Of a DNA stretch of 64,000 nt, positions 7,845 to 16,460 are shown piece by piece. Location: assembly GCA_945939115.1 (NCBI GenBank), contig CAMEVC010000006.1, positions 1 through 64,000 of the forward strand. Reading direction: 5' to 3'. A program made the position numbers and the translations under genes. Positions within the stretch are counted from its first letter, which is position 1, and each line of letters opens with the position of its first letter. Source of the DNA: an uncultured Eubacterium sp. (GTDB lineage Bacteria > Bacillota > Clostridia > Lachnospirales > Lachnospiraceae). The notes under the pieces are model-generated. The model saw only the letters and a program-made list of their open reading frames with translations. It made no database searches and was not told the origin of the DNA.

Positions 7845-8392
7845 TAGTTACTTTCGCCTCTCAACATTGCAACCTCTTTAATATTGCCAACAGCTTTCAT
7901 AAGAGCCGGAAGCACAACTGAAATAACGATTGCCTTACCCACACATATCACGAGTCTTATTCCCAGGGAACCGAAAATAAATACCGGCGAATAATATCCA
8001 TATATCTTACTGTCGATAAATAATGAACCTGTATTAAGAGCAGTAATCATCAACTCACCTGCAATAACAACAATAGCTGTTAGCAAATAATTAAATTTAA
8101 ACTTAACTTTCTTAGCATATAATCCCATAAGTAAACCATATAACACATATGGAAGAATCCATAAAAATGTAGTGGCAGTAATTCCATATCTTAATATCTG
8201 ATAAACTAAGGTTCCAAGACCACCGACAATAACACCGTCAACCGGGCCAAAGAAAAAAGCTGCTATTAGAACAGGAATTCCTTCAAATGTTATCTTGATG
8301 TTACCAAGATCAAGGGCAATATACCCAAGCACTGCGCACAATGCAGCAAGCATTGCATCAACTGTCATCTGTAATGTTTTCAATTTTTTCAT
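7844..8392 (-). CDS. folT: Folate ECF transporter S component
   Basis: A 182-residue hydrophobic protein with five or six membrane segments, typical of energy-coupling-factor S components. It is the substrate-binding membrane subunit that works with a shared EcfA/A'/T module, not encoded here. Substrate assignment as folate rests on the tetrahydrofolate riboswitch upstream and on the coupled folC. The ATG lies immediately after a run of seven T that ends the upstream terminator hairpin, and its AGGAGG ribosome site is the 3' arm of that hairpin, so initiation and termination are controlled by one structure. Confidence 0.9.
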   Translation of the reverse strand: MKKLKTLQMTVDAMLAALCAVLGYIALDLGNIKITFEGIPVLIAAFFFGPVDGVIVGGLGTLVYQILRYGITATTFLWILPYVLYGLLMGLYAKKVKFKFNYLLTAIVVIAGELMITALNTGSLFIDSKIYGYYSPVFIFGSLGIRLVICVGKAIVISVVLPALMKAVGNIKEVAMLRGESN

Positions 8393-8437
8393 AAAAAAAG
8401 ACCTCCTTTGCAGTAGTTTCGCTCTACATAGGAGGCA
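8393..8437 (-). terminator. Riboswitch-controlled terminator that sequesters the folT ribosome site
   Basis: On the minus strand GCCTCC-TATGTAG pairs with CTAC-TGCAAA-GGAGGTC, followed by seven T and at once the folT ATG. The 5' arm TATGTAG is complementary to CTACATA at the 3' edge of the aptamer, which gives an antiterminator alternative. Predicted result: ligand-bound aptamer allows the terminator to form and turns folT off. Confidence 0.8.
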
Positions 8438-8469
8438 CATGTATGCTGTTTCCAGCAATTATCATCCAT

Positions 8470-8575
8470 AGTATGTAGCAGCGGGATGCGAAATGTGTAC
8501 CGCAAGTTCTACCCTTTCGTCCGAATGGCAACTCCCTGTCCACCCGGCACTTAACGCACACAAATCTACTCTGCT
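8470..8575 (-). promoter_or_regulatory. Tetrahydrofolate (THF) riboswitch aptamer
   Basis: Read on the minus strand, the element opens with AGAGTAG, then GCGTTAAGTGCCGGG, GGGAGTTGCC, GGACGAAAGGG, GCGGTAC, GCATCCCGCTGCTACAT. These are the conserved segments of the THF-I class in the correct order. The end-closing helix is GTAG/CTAC. It lies between a good promoter and folT, the commonest position of this class. I recognised it from consensus knowledge; no covariance search was run. Confidence 0.9.
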
Positions 8576-8595
8576 TATGTTTATTTAATGGTGAT

Positions 8596-8624
8596 ATTAT
8601 ATATTCAATTGTAGTATTTGTAAA
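8596..8624 (-). promoter_or_regulatory. Sigma-A-type promoter of the folT-folC unit
   Basis: TTTACA, 17 bases, TATAAT on the minus strand, ending about 20 bases before the first riboswitch helix. It predicts a leader of roughly 195 bases. Confidence 0.75.
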
Positions 8625-8640
8625 TAGGCAAATCAAAAAA

Positions 8641-9321
8641 TCATCTTGCAAGCTTAAAGAAAGTAGGAATCTTATAATGGGACGCATTGCTTAAAAACTG
8701 TGACAGGGTATTGGTAACCTTGTAGGTATCCAGTATCTTTTTCATAAAAGCAATAGTCCTTTTCTTGTATTTCATACTGTGAATCACTGTTACAGCCGCT
8801 TCATCATTATAACCTCTTGCAAACTGCTTGGCATATCTGGCGAATTTCGTCTTATCAAGCTCAGGTATCTCACTGTAATTCTGAAGTATTTCAAGAGCTT
8901 CAATTACTCTTGTATTCTCGAAATTCAGTTCAACCCCCGGTCTTCTTGCAGTTATATTCCCGATATGGCAGACATTACCCCTGCATACATCTGAATACAG
9001 CTCAACACTGTCCGACTTTACAGATGTCAGAGAGTACTTGTTATATAGATGCAGACCTGTAAACATTCCTCTGGAGTTATCCTCACCAAAGAAATAATTG
9101 AGAAGTATCTCTGCACGGTTCTTATCCTTATCTTCTTTTCTGATATACAGGCCCTTGCCGACACGCACAATCATTCCTTCATCTGACAGTCTCTCCACTG
9201 CCCTGAAAAAGGCTTCCTGGCTCATTTTCTCAAAACCATTCCCATACATCTCATTAGCTGACACTATTGTGCCTTCCTGTATATTATCGAAATAATCTAT
9301 TATTCTGTCTCTGTATTTCAT
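8641..9321 (-). CDS. AbiEi/DUF6088-like antitoxin-type protein (orphan)
   Basis: A 226-residue soluble protein. Residues 1-65 look like a winged helix (A-V-E-R-L-S-D-E-G-M-I-V-R-V-G-K-G-L-Y), the layout of AbiEi-type antitoxins and DUF6088. The rest is an alpha/beta domain of that family containing R-R-P-G-V-E-L. In type IV toxin-antitoxin systems such a protein represses its operon and counteracts the AbiEii nucleotidyltransferase. No nucleotidyltransferase gene is beside it: the neighbours are an acidic-tailed protein and the folT leader. It may be a solitary regulator or the remnant of a toxin pair. Family placement is by eye. Confidence 0.65.
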   Translation of the reverse strand: MKYRDRIIDYFDNIQEGTIVSANEMYGNGFEKMSQEAFFRAVERLSDEGMIVRVGKGLYIRKEDKDKNRAEILLNYFFGEDNSRGMFTGLHLYNKYSLTSVKSDSVELYSDVCRGNVCHIGNITARRPGVELNFENTRVIEALEILQNYSEIPELDKTKFARYAKQFARGYNDEAAVTVIHSMKYKKRTIAFMKKILDTYKVTNTLSQFLSNASHYKIPTFFKLAR

Positions 9322-9360
9322 AATTCATCCGTATCAAAGCTTCTCTGACTAATGCGTTAA

Positions 9361-10134
9361 TTAAACTTCCTCAAGGTTAATTGTCTCAGGCTCTTCTGTC
9401 TTAGTCTCTTCTGTCTTAGTCTCTTCTGCCTTAGGCTCTTCCTTCTTGTCTTCTTTCTTGTTATTCTTCTTTTCCTTCTTGTCTGAATCAGAAGCCTTAT
9501 CTTCTTTCTTATCCTTGCTTAAACCAGAAGCTTTGTCTTCCTTCTCGTTAATTACCTTAACTTCAACTTCAACGTCCCCTTCCTTTTCATTGAAGATTAC
9601 GCTGTCATCAAAATCATTCTCTTCATCAACAAAATCTGAATCCTCTTCATCCTCCTCATCAACATAGAAGTTGACAGGAATAATTTCAACAGAACTGCAC
9701 ACAGCCTTTCCTATAACATAAACTGTATGGATACCCTCTTCATCAACATTATCCACAAGATTCTTAACCCCTGACATCTTTCTTGTAATGTCACAGGTTG
9801 CATTAACACCCTCAGGAAGAATGATTGTCACGCAGCTTCCTGTACTTGTGAAATTGATATAAACATCCTTCTCAAATACTGCAAGACCAAGGTCAAGTAC
9901 TGTCTTAGACGCAACTGACTTAAGTTCGCATCCGGAAAACACTTCATCCTCCACTTCAATAACCTTCTTCTCTCCGATTGCATTATACTTGCGAATCTCA
10001 TCATCAAGACTGTCATTCTCTTCCTTCGCATACCTTTCCTTAGTCTGCTTAAACTTATCGAGAACCACCTTTCCTGCTACTGCAGCAGCACCTACTCCCA
10101 AAACAACCTTTGCAAATCCATGTTTCTTTGCCAT
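9361..10134 (-). CDS. Membrane-anchored protein with charged repetitive tail, unknown
   Basis: A 257-residue protein of unknown function. A short hydrophobic N-terminus (residues 8-25, glycine/alanine/valine-rich) is followed by a charged helix and a beta-rich domain (about 60-160) with a V-F-S-G-C and I-I-L-P-E-G pattern, somewhat like the C-terminal domain of LiaF/DUF4097 proteins. Residues 160-257 are almost entirely E, D and K, ending with near-repeats of E-E-T-K-T. The tail is low-complexity and probably disordered. It could be a cell-envelope stress protein; I have no firm assignment. Confidence 0.55.
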   Translation of the reverse strand: MAKKHGFAKVVLGVGAAAVAGKVVLDKFKQTKERYAKEENDSLDDEIRKYNAIGEKKVIEVEDEVFSGCELKSVASKTVLDLGLAVFEKDVYINFTSTGSCVTIILPEGVNATCDITRKMSGVKNLVDNVDEEGIHTVYVIGKAVCSSVEIIPVNFYVDEEDEEDSDFVDEENDFDDSVIFNEKEGDVEVEVKVINEKEDKASGLSKDKKEDKASDSDKKEKKNNKKEDKKEEPKAEETKTEETKTEEPETINLEEV

Positions 10135-10254
10135 AAATCAATTCCTCCAATCTGCGCGTTTAATAATCCGACGCTAATATGATAAATACTTTCCTGTTCA
10201 TTAAATATTCTCACACAAATCTATGCTGAGTATAGCATAATATACATACAAAAA

Positions 10255-10872
10255 TCAACGAGAATACACGCATCCGCAATAATTCTGTCTATACAGTCCA
10301 TACTCGCGGGAAAGCTCTATTGAGCGCTTATATCCCTCTTTCTTCTTAAAATCTGAAAACAGATATGGCATATCATATTCTTCTGACAATTTTGCCCCTA
10401 TCTCATTGAGCTTTGCACTGTTTTTCAAAGGGCTTATTGTCAATGTGGTGGTAAAATAATCAAAGCCGGCTGCCTTCGCTGTTTCACATGTCTTTCTCAG
10501 ACGCAGCTCATAACACCTGAAACACCTTTCGCCACCTTCCCTGCACTGCTCATATCCCTTCGCAATATCATAAAAACTCTCTGTATCATAATCTCCCTCA
10601 ATGAAAGAGACCTTGTACTTTGCCGGAAATTCATTTATGAAACGTTTCTGCTCCTCAACCCTTTTTCTATATTCCTCCTGTGCTGAAATATTAGGATTAT
10701 AGTAAAAGACTGTTATATGAAAGTAATCTGACAGATACTCAATACAGTGGCTGCTGCAGGGCGCACAGCAGCTGTGCAGCAAAAGTGACGGCACAATCCC
10801 CTGTTCTTCTAACATGGATATTTTCTTATCAAGTTCTTTCTGAAAATTTCTCTGTTCAAAAGGTATTGCCAT
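10255..10872 (-). CDS. queH: Epoxyqueuosine reductase QueH
   Basis: A 205-residue DUF208 protein. It carries H-S-C-C-A-P-C-S-S-H-C at residues 33-43, E-R-C-F-R-C-Y-E-L-R-L in the middle and Y-C-G-C near the end, the cysteine set that in QueH binds a [4Fe-4S] cluster and a second iron. QueH performs the last step of queuosine synthesis, reducing epoxyqueuosine in tRNA anticodons; it is the non-orthologous replacement of cobalamin-dependent QueG. It starts one base after hisC ends, so the two are cotranscribed although functionally unrelated. Confidence 0.93.
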   Translation of the reverse strand: MAIPFEQRNFQKELDKKISMLEEQGIVPSLLLHSCCAPCSSHCIEYLSDYFHITVFYYNPNISAQEEYRKRVEEQKRFINEFPAKYKVSFIEGDYDTESFYDIAKGYEQCREGGERCFRCYELRLRKTCETAKAAGFDYFTTTLTISPLKNSAKLNEIGAKLSEEYDMPYLFSDFKKKEGYKRSIELSREYGLYRQNYCGCVYSR

Positions 10873-10873
10873 A

Positions 10874-11938
10874 TCAGTCCGCCTGTCCTGTAATTTCTTC
10901 TAATGCGCTGTAGAGCTTCTCCATCTGCTCATCCGTTCCAATCGTGATTCTCAAATAGTTATCAATGAGCGGCTTGTTGAAATATCTGACAAATATGTTC
11001 TTTTCCTTAAGCTTCTCAAATATTTCTCTGGCTGGAACGCTTCTGTGTGTTGCAAATATAAAGTTTGCCTTAGAATCCGGGAAAGAAAAACCAAGCTCAC
11101 CAAGACGCTTCTTTGCAGTCTCTCTTGTCTTAACTATCTTACCCACACATTCATTAAAATATTCCCTGTCATTAACCGATTCAATTCCATAGCTTATAGA
11201 AGTTCTATTCATTGTATAAGAATTAAATGAAAATTTAACATCGTTCAGAGCCTTGATAAGTTCCGGATTACCAAAGCAGTATCCGATTCTCATACCAGCC
11301 ATTGAACGGGACTTTGAGAATGTCTGTACAACCAGAAGATTATCATACTTATTCACAAGCTCAAGGGCTGACTTACCGCCAAAATCAATATAAGCCTCAT
11401 CAACAATGACAACTACATCCTGATTATGCTTTATAATATCCTCAACCTTGTCAAGTCCCATGTAAAGAGCTGTCGGAGCATTAGGATTAGGGAATATTAC
11501 GCCACCATTCTCCTTGTAATAATCCTCCGGAATAATGTTAAAATTCTCATCCAGAGGCTGCATTTCATATGGAATTCTGTATAAATCTGCCCATACGCTG
11601 TAGAAGGAATATGATATATTTGGAAACAGTACCGGCTTGTCTGAATTAAAAAATGTAAGGAAACACATAGACAAAACATCATCTGAGCCCACGCCCACAA
11701 ACACCTGGTTATCCTTCATCCCATAAAACTGTGCAAGTGCATGTACAAGTTCTGAAACCTCCGGATCCGGATAGAGCCTTAAATCACTCATATTCATCTG
11801 TTGTGCTGCCTCAGTCACCTTAGGTGATGGCGGATATGGATTCTCATTAGTATTAAGCTTTACCACACCCTGCACCTTAGGCTGTTCACCGGGAACATAA
11901 GGCTCAACTCTTCGTACATTCTTCTCCCATGCTTTCAT
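10874..11938 (-). CDS. hisC: Histidinol-phosphate aminotransferase
   Basis: A 354-residue fold-type I PLP aminotransferase. Diagnostic blocks are K-L-N-T-N-E-N-P-Y near residue 27, P-N-P-N-A-P-T in the middle, V-D-E-A-Y-I-D-F and the cofactor lysine in T-F-S-K-S-R (K209). These match HisC better than aspartate aminotransferases. It converts imidazole acetol-phosphate and glutamate to histidinol-phosphate. No other his gene is present, so this copy stands apart from any his operon; broad aromatic aminotransferase activity, known for HisC in some bacteria, is possible. Confidence 0.88.
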   Translation of the reverse strand: MKAWEKNVRRVEPYVPGEQPKVQGVVKLNTNENPYPPSPKVTEAAQQMNMSDLRLYPDPEVSELVHALAQFYGMKDNQVFVGVGSDDVLSMCFLTFFNSDKPVLFPNISYSFYSVWADLYRIPYEMQPLDENFNIIPEDYYKENGGVIFPNPNAPTALYMGLDKVEDIIKHNQDVVVIVDEAYIDFGGKSALELVNKYDNLLVVQTFSKSRSMAGMRIGYCFGNPELIKALNDVKFSFNSYTMNRTSISYGIESVNDREYFNECVGKIVKTRETAKKRLGELGFSFPDSKANFIFATHRSVPAREIFEKLKEKNIFVRYFNKPLIDNYLRITIGTDEQMEKLYSALEEITGQAD

Positions 11939-11992
11939 ATATACATCCTCTTCTTTCCAAGTAATAAGATTTCACCCCACAATAATCTGCAA

Positions 11993-13180
11993 TTACAGTC
12001 CCATCTCTTTGGCAACCTGCGCAAAATGTGGCAGTGAATTAACAATTGTTTCATAGGATACGCAGTAAGCAATTCTTACATATCCGGGACACCCGAAGGA
12101 TGATGCAGGAACCATAAGAATATTATGCTTCTTGGCTGCTTCACAAAATACAGTCTCGTCCTCTACAGGAGACTTAACAAACAGATAAAATGCTCCCTCA
12201 GGCTTCACACACTCAAATCCAAGCTTTGTAAGTCCCTCATATATAGCCTTTCTGTTCTTGTCATATGCTTCAAGATTAACATTGGCATCAACACACTTTG
12301 CAGCTACCTTCTGCATAAGGGAAGGTGCATTGACATATCCTAAGATTCTTGTCGCAACAGAAGCTGCTGACTTGACATCCTCTGAATCTGTTACCTCATC
12401 CGGAATAACAAGATATCCTATTCTCTCACCAGGAAGCGAGAGTGACTTGCTGTATGAATATCCAACTATTGTATTGTCATAGTATTTAGTAAGGTACGGA
12501 ACTTCCACTCCATCATAAGCTAATTCTCTGTATGGCTCGTCTGCTATTAAATAAATCTCAGAACCGTACTCCTTCTGCTTCTTCTCCATGATGGCAGCCA
12601 TCTTCTTAATAGTATCTTCAGAATACACAACGCCTGTCGGATTATTAGGATTATTGACAATAACAGCCTTCGTTTCAGGTGTTATCTTAGCTTCAAACTC
12701 ATCAAGCTTTGGCTGGAAATCCATAGTATTCGGAGATATAACAACCAGCTTTCCATTATAATTAGATACATAATTCCTGTATTCTCCAAAGAATGGTGCA
12801 AATGTGATAACCTCATCCCCAGGATTAAGAAGTGTCTTAAAAATAGTGTTAAGTCCGCCTGCGGCTCCTACTGTCATCAAAATATTAGTGTGGTTAAAAT
12901 GTGTTCCAAACCTCTTGTTGAGCGACTCTGCTATTGTCTGGCGCACATCCTCAAACCCTGCATTGCTCATATATCCATGAATTAATGTCGACTCTTCGTT
13001 GTCAACTATATCCTTAATTGCCTGATTAACCTCTGCCGGAGCAGGGACATTTGGATTACCCAAAGAAAAATCATATACATTCTCCGGGCCATATAACTTG
13101 GCGAGTCTTGTACCCTCCTCGAACATGGCGCGAATTACAGAACTGTTTTTTACAAATGAAACCATTGATTCAGCTATCAT
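11993..13180 (-). CDS. Pyridoxal-phosphate class I aminotransferase
   Basis: A 395-residue aminotransferase. Visible are the V-N-N-P-N-N-P-T-G block (asparagine binding the PLP ring), A-D-E-P-Y-R (aspartate to pyridine nitrogen) and the cofactor lysine in S-Y-S-K-S-L-S-L-P-G-E-R (about K245). The start M-I-A-E-S-M has GGAGG ten bases upstream; a TTG codon six residues earlier is within the ribosome site itself and was rejected. The family includes aspartate, alanine and aromatic aminotransferases; the amino acid cannot be fixed from sequence. About 50 bases separate it from hisC. Confidence 0.85.
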   Translation of the reverse strand: MIAESMVSFVKNSSVIRAMFEEGTRLAKLYGPENVYDFSLGNPNVPAPAEVNQAIKDIVDNEESTLIHGYMSNAGFEDVRQTIAESLNKRFGTHFNHTNILMTVGAAGGLNTIFKTLLNPGDEVITFAPFFGEYRNYVSNYNGKLVVISPNTMDFQPKLDEFEAKITPETKAVIVNNPNNPTGVVYSEDTIKKMAAIMEKKQKEYGSEIYLIADEPYRELAYDGVEVPYLTKYYDNTIVGYSYSKSLSLPGERIGYLVIPDEVTDSEDVKSAASVATRILGYVNAPSLMQKVAAKCVDANVNLEAYDKNRKAIYEGLTKLGFECVKPEGAFYLFVKSPVEDETVFCEAAKKHNILMVPASSFGCPGYVRIAYCVSYETIVNSLPHFAQVAKEMGL

Positions 13181-13247
13181 TGCTTTATATCCTCCCAAGA
13201 AAAATATGACTACATTATAATCAAAATCATTTCATTTTACAACTTTC

Positions 13248-13275
13248 ATATGATATTAACATGTGATATCATCAT
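13248..13275. promoter_or_regulatory. Inverted repeat ahead of the plus-strand glycosyltransferase pair
   Basis: ATGATAT and ATATCAT arms with a nine-base spacer lie in the divergent spacer between the aminotransferase and the plus-strand membrane protein. It could be an operator; no regulator is linked. Confidence 0.3.
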
Positions 13276-13312
13276 ATGTGGATTCTATTATGTATTTCAG
13301 GGGGATATAATT

Positions 13313-14971
13313 ATGTCTAAAGGCACTGGCAGAATATCTGATATTCTGTTTTCTATATACAGATACATTGTCCTTGGTATATTCCTGTTTATCAATATCT
13401 GGCTGTTTCTTCTAAGCATTTTCAGCACCAGCAGACTGACACAGGATGCGAATGAATATACCTATTACACATTCGATTATTTCTGGCTTCATATTCTCAC
13501 ACTCGCCGCACTTGCTGCATTTGTGTATTTTCTTGTGAACAGAAGAATTCTACAGCATATAAACGCGTATTATACAAGAAACAAAAAGGCTTATATCAAG
13601 ACAAGAAATATATGTCTGATTATAACCGGCATTATCGGAGCGGCATGGGTACTGCTTACCCAGAGTCATGCAGGGGCCGACCAGTACTATGTACTTAAAG
13701 CTGCCGAGGAGCTGAGGAATGGAGATTACTCTGCATTCCAGTACGATGGCTACATTGCTAAATACACCAACCAGATTGGTCTTTTATTCATTGAGTACCT
13801 TATTGGGTTTATTGTTGGAGATTATAACTACATTTTCTGGCAGCTGCTCAATGTTGTAATGGTTGTTTTCACATACAAGCTTTTTTCTGATATTCTTGCT
13901 CTGTTTAATATGCCGCGGCTTGCCTGTCTGCTCGCCCCGGTATCAGGAATACTGTTTTTTCCGTGGACTTTATATTCTGTATTTATATATGGCAATGTTG
14001 CGGGGCTGTTCTTTGCTGCCCTCTCTTTCAAATACGCCCTTCTTTTCATTGGCTCGTCAGATGAAAAATGCAGTGTAAAATATCTGTTAATAAGCGGACT
14101 TGCCATGATGTTAAGTGTCATGGTTAAGAACAATTATCTAATCTTCATGATTGCTCTTATAATTTATACAGTTGCAGAAATGTTAAGACGCAGGAATATA
14201 CAGATTATCCTGCTGTCATTTGCAGTAATTGCCGGATTCTGTATGCAGGCTGTAATTCCTAAGCTTGTCATTGAGAAGATTACCGGTTGTGACTTAAACA
14301 ATGGTGCCTCAAGCTGGGCATGGATTGACATGGGTCTTCGTCCTAACGCCGGAACAACCTATGCCGACGGATGGTATAACGGCCGGATTGCCGCTCTGTA
14401 TGAGAATAACGGATATGACACGAAGAAAGAGGCCGTTGCCGCGAAAGAAGAAATTAAGGCATACCTGGAACTATACAGAAATGACTCTAAAGCATTAGTT
14501 TCCTTTCTTTCAAAGAAGGTTGCATCCCAGTGGAACAATCCTGAATTCCAGTGTTTCTGGATTACTAATGTGCGTGGGAGCAACATACGGCAAAGCAGCC
14601 TCATTACTGGTATTCTCTCTGTCAAAGACAATTCTGCACATATGAACTATCTGAATATACTCCAGAGTCTTATTCTGTTTGGAAGCATGCTCTATGCCAT
14701 TGACGCATTTTTCAGGAAAGCATTTGCCGGGACAACGGTACTTCCCCTCACTTTTATCGGAGGATTTATATTCCATATATTCTGGGAGGGTAAATGCCAG
14801 TATACCCTGCCTTACTTTATGATTCTTATACCGCTGTGCATAATGGGATATTACCACATGGCTAAGCGCATTACAGATACATCGAAAGAACACCTGTTAA
14901 AATGTGGTATATGGGCTGCAGTATTTATATTTATAACAATAGCCTTTAACCGTTTTATAATTATTAAGTAG
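13313..14971 (+). CDS. Polytopic membrane protein, probable GT-C type glycosyltransferase
   Basis: A 552-residue protein with about a dozen hydrophobic segments spread over its length and a large hydrophilic loop near residues 340-440. After the second or third segment comes a loop with Q-S-H-A-G-A-D-Q-Y, fitting the acidic extracellular loop of lipid-linked GT-C enzymes. The start follows AGGGGGAT; an upstream in-frame ATG lacks a site. It lies 23 bases before a GtrB-like polyprenyl-phosphate sugar transferase, so it probably uses the sugar that GtrB places on undecaprenyl phosphate to modify a wall polymer. Acceptor unknown. Confidence 0.7.
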   Translation: MSKGTGRISDILFSIYRYIVLGIFLFINIWLFLLSIFSTSRLTQDANEYTYYTFDYFWLHILTLAALAAFVYFLVNRRILQHINAYYTRNKKAYIKTRNICLIITGIIGAAWVLLTQSHAGADQYYVLKAAEELRNGDYSAFQYDGYIAKYTNQIGLLFIEYLIGFIVGDYNYIFWQLLNVVMVVFTYKLFSDILALFNMPRLACLLAPVSGILFFPWTLYSVFIYGNVAGLFFAALSFKYALLFIGSSDEKCSVKYLLISGLAMMLSVMVKNNYLIFMIALIIYTVAEMLRRRNIQIILLSFAVIAGFCMQAVIPKLVIEKITGCDLNNGASSWAWIDMGLRPNAGTTYADGWYNGRIAALYENNGYDTKKEAVAAKEEIKAYLELYRNDSKALVSFLSKKVASQWNNPEFQCFWITNVRGSNIRQSSLITGILSVKDNSAHMNYLNILQSLILFGSMLYAIDAFFRKAFAGTTVLPLTFIGGFIFHIFWEGKCQYTLPYFMILIPLCIMGYYHMAKRITDTSKEHLLKCGIWAAVFIFITIAFNRFIIIK

Positions 14972-14994
14972 ATTACTGTGTCGAGGAGGAATGT

Positions 14995-15960
14995 ATGAAT
15001 TCAGAAAGACCTAACTGTTTATATATTGTTGTTCCCTGCTATAACGAAGAAGAGGTGCTGCCCATAACATCAGGAATGTTTCTTGATGAATTGAAACTGC
15101 TTATAAACAAAGAAAAGATAAGTCCCGACAGCAGAATATTATTTGTCAATGACGGCAGCAAAGATTCTACATGGGATATAATAAAGAATCTGTCACAGAC
15201 AGACGAACATTTCATTGGCATAAGCCAGAGCAGAAACCGCGGTCACCAGAGCAGCGTCCTCGCCGGACTTATGGAAGCGGCAAGTTATGCTGATATGACT
15301 ATTTCCATAGATTGTGATGGTCAGGATGATATCACCGCAATGGAGGAAATGGTGGACGCATACATTGACGGCTGCGATGTAGTGTATGGAGTGAGAAGTG
15401 ACCGCTCCACTGATACATTTTTCAAAAGAAACACTGCGAAGGGATTCTACAAACTGCTTAACAGGCTTGGCGCCCAGACAGTTTATAACCACGCAGATTA
15501 CAGGCTTCTTTCCAGAAGAGTCATCAATGAACTGGCTGAATTTCAGGAGGTTAATCTGTATCTTCGCGGACTTATCCCTCTTGTTGGATTCAAAAGCACC
15601 AGCGTATACTACTCACGAAGCGAAAGACTTGCAGGCAAATCCCACTACCCTCTTGGCAAAATGATGGCTCTTGCTTTCGACGGTATCACAAGTCTTAGCA
15701 ACAAACCATTAAGTCTTGTAATGGGTCTTGGAATATTTGTTTCAATTATAAGCTTCATTGGTGTTATCTGGGCTGTGATTGACAACCTTCTGGGCAATAC
15801 CGTCGCCGGATGGGCAAGTACTGTATGTATCGTGTGTTTCATGGGTGGAATCCAGCTTATCTGTCTCGGGGTTATAGGTCAGTATATCGGCAAGATATAT
15901 ATGGAAGTCAAGCACAGACCCCGCTATATTATCAGTGAGAGAACCTACGATGAAAAGTAA
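14995..15960 (+). CDS. GtrB-like polyprenyl-phosphate glycosyltransferase (GT2)
   Basis: A 321-residue DPM1/GtrB-type enzyme. The GT2 domain has P-C-Y-N-E-E-E near residue 14, N-D-G-S-K-D-S near 52 and the donor-binding D-C-D-G-Q-D-D at 106-112. Two membrane segments near residues 238-305 match the C-terminal anchor of GtrB. It transfers a sugar from a nucleotide donor to undecaprenyl phosphate at the inner membrane face. A clear GAGGAGG precedes the ATG. Together with the upstream membrane protein it forms a two-gene wall-glycosylation unit; a GtrA-type flippase is not present. Confidence 0.88.
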   Translation: MNSERPNCLYIVVPCYNEEEVLPITSGMFLDELKLLINKEKISPDSRILFVNDGSKDSTWDIIKNLSQTDEHFIGISQSRNRGHQSSVLAGLMEAASYADMTISIDCDGQDDITAMEEMVDAYIDGCDVVYGVRSDRSTDTFFKRNTAKGFYKLLNRLGAQTVYNHADYRLLSRRVINELAEFQEVNLYLRGLIPLVGFKSTSVYYSRSERLAGKSHYPLGKMMALAFDGITSLSNKPLSLVMGLGIFVSIISFIGVIWAVIDNLLGNTVAGWASTVCIVCFMGGIQLICLGVIGQYIGKIYMEVKHRPRYIISERTYDEK

Positions 15961-15962
15961 TC

Positions 15963-16460
15963 TCAGTTTATTATTGTACTGAAAACCGGCAGTATAATCA
16001 TTATTATCAATGGCAGTACTATGTCCAACGGTGATATATTTCCATAAGCCAGACAGGATATCAGTATTCTCACTGCAATGCAGATAAATGTTGTAACAAA
16101 GCACACTTTCCATATCTTGTTTATCTTGTAATAGACCAGTTGTATCCTGTCTATCGGAAGGTGTGCTATAAGTCTGCTCACTCTCTTTAAGCCTTTTTTG
16201 CCGTTGGTGAATTCAGAATAGCTTCTGTATTTGGCAGCAATAAAGTCAACTCCCGACAGATACAGATAAGCGGGCACAATAAGCATCGGGGTAATATCCC
16301 CGTTACATACGCTGTTCCATGGAAACACAAGCAACATCATTGATAAACCTATAAACAGAGCTGCAATATAATTATACATATAATTATCCGGATACCATGT
16401 TCTCTGTTCCGCAAAGAAATTATCCAACGCCTTCTGCTGTCTTATGTCAACCTTCACCAT
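15963..16460 (-). CDS. Small membrane subunit of ABC transporter
   Basis: A 165-residue protein with four hydrophobic segments (near 28-45, 60-72, 113-135 and 140-162). The sequence alone gives no family. Its start overlaps the end of the upstream ABC ATPase gene by 14 bases, so it is most likely the membrane partner of that ATPase. It is shorter than most ABC-2 permeases and might be a truncated or dimeric half-permease. It converges on the plus-strand GtrB gene with only two bases between stop codons and no terminator visible. Confidence 0.6.
   Translation of the reverse strand: MVKVDIRQQKALDNFFAEQRTWYPDNYMYNYIAALFIGLSMMLLVFPWNSVCNGDITPMLIVPAYLYLSGVDFIAAKYRSYSEFTNGKKGLKRVSRLIAHLPIDRIQLVYYKINKIWKVCFVTTFICIAVRILISCLAYGNISPLDIVLPLIIMIILPVFSTIIN

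Noticed and set aside
8424-8687. 87-codon minus-strand frame in the folT leader
   Set aside because: It lies over the conserved THF aptamer and the promoter, and no ribosome site fits.
9446-9667. Serine-rich plus-strand frame
   Set aside because: Antisense of the E/K/D-rich tail of the 9361-10134 protein, so its composition is a by-product.
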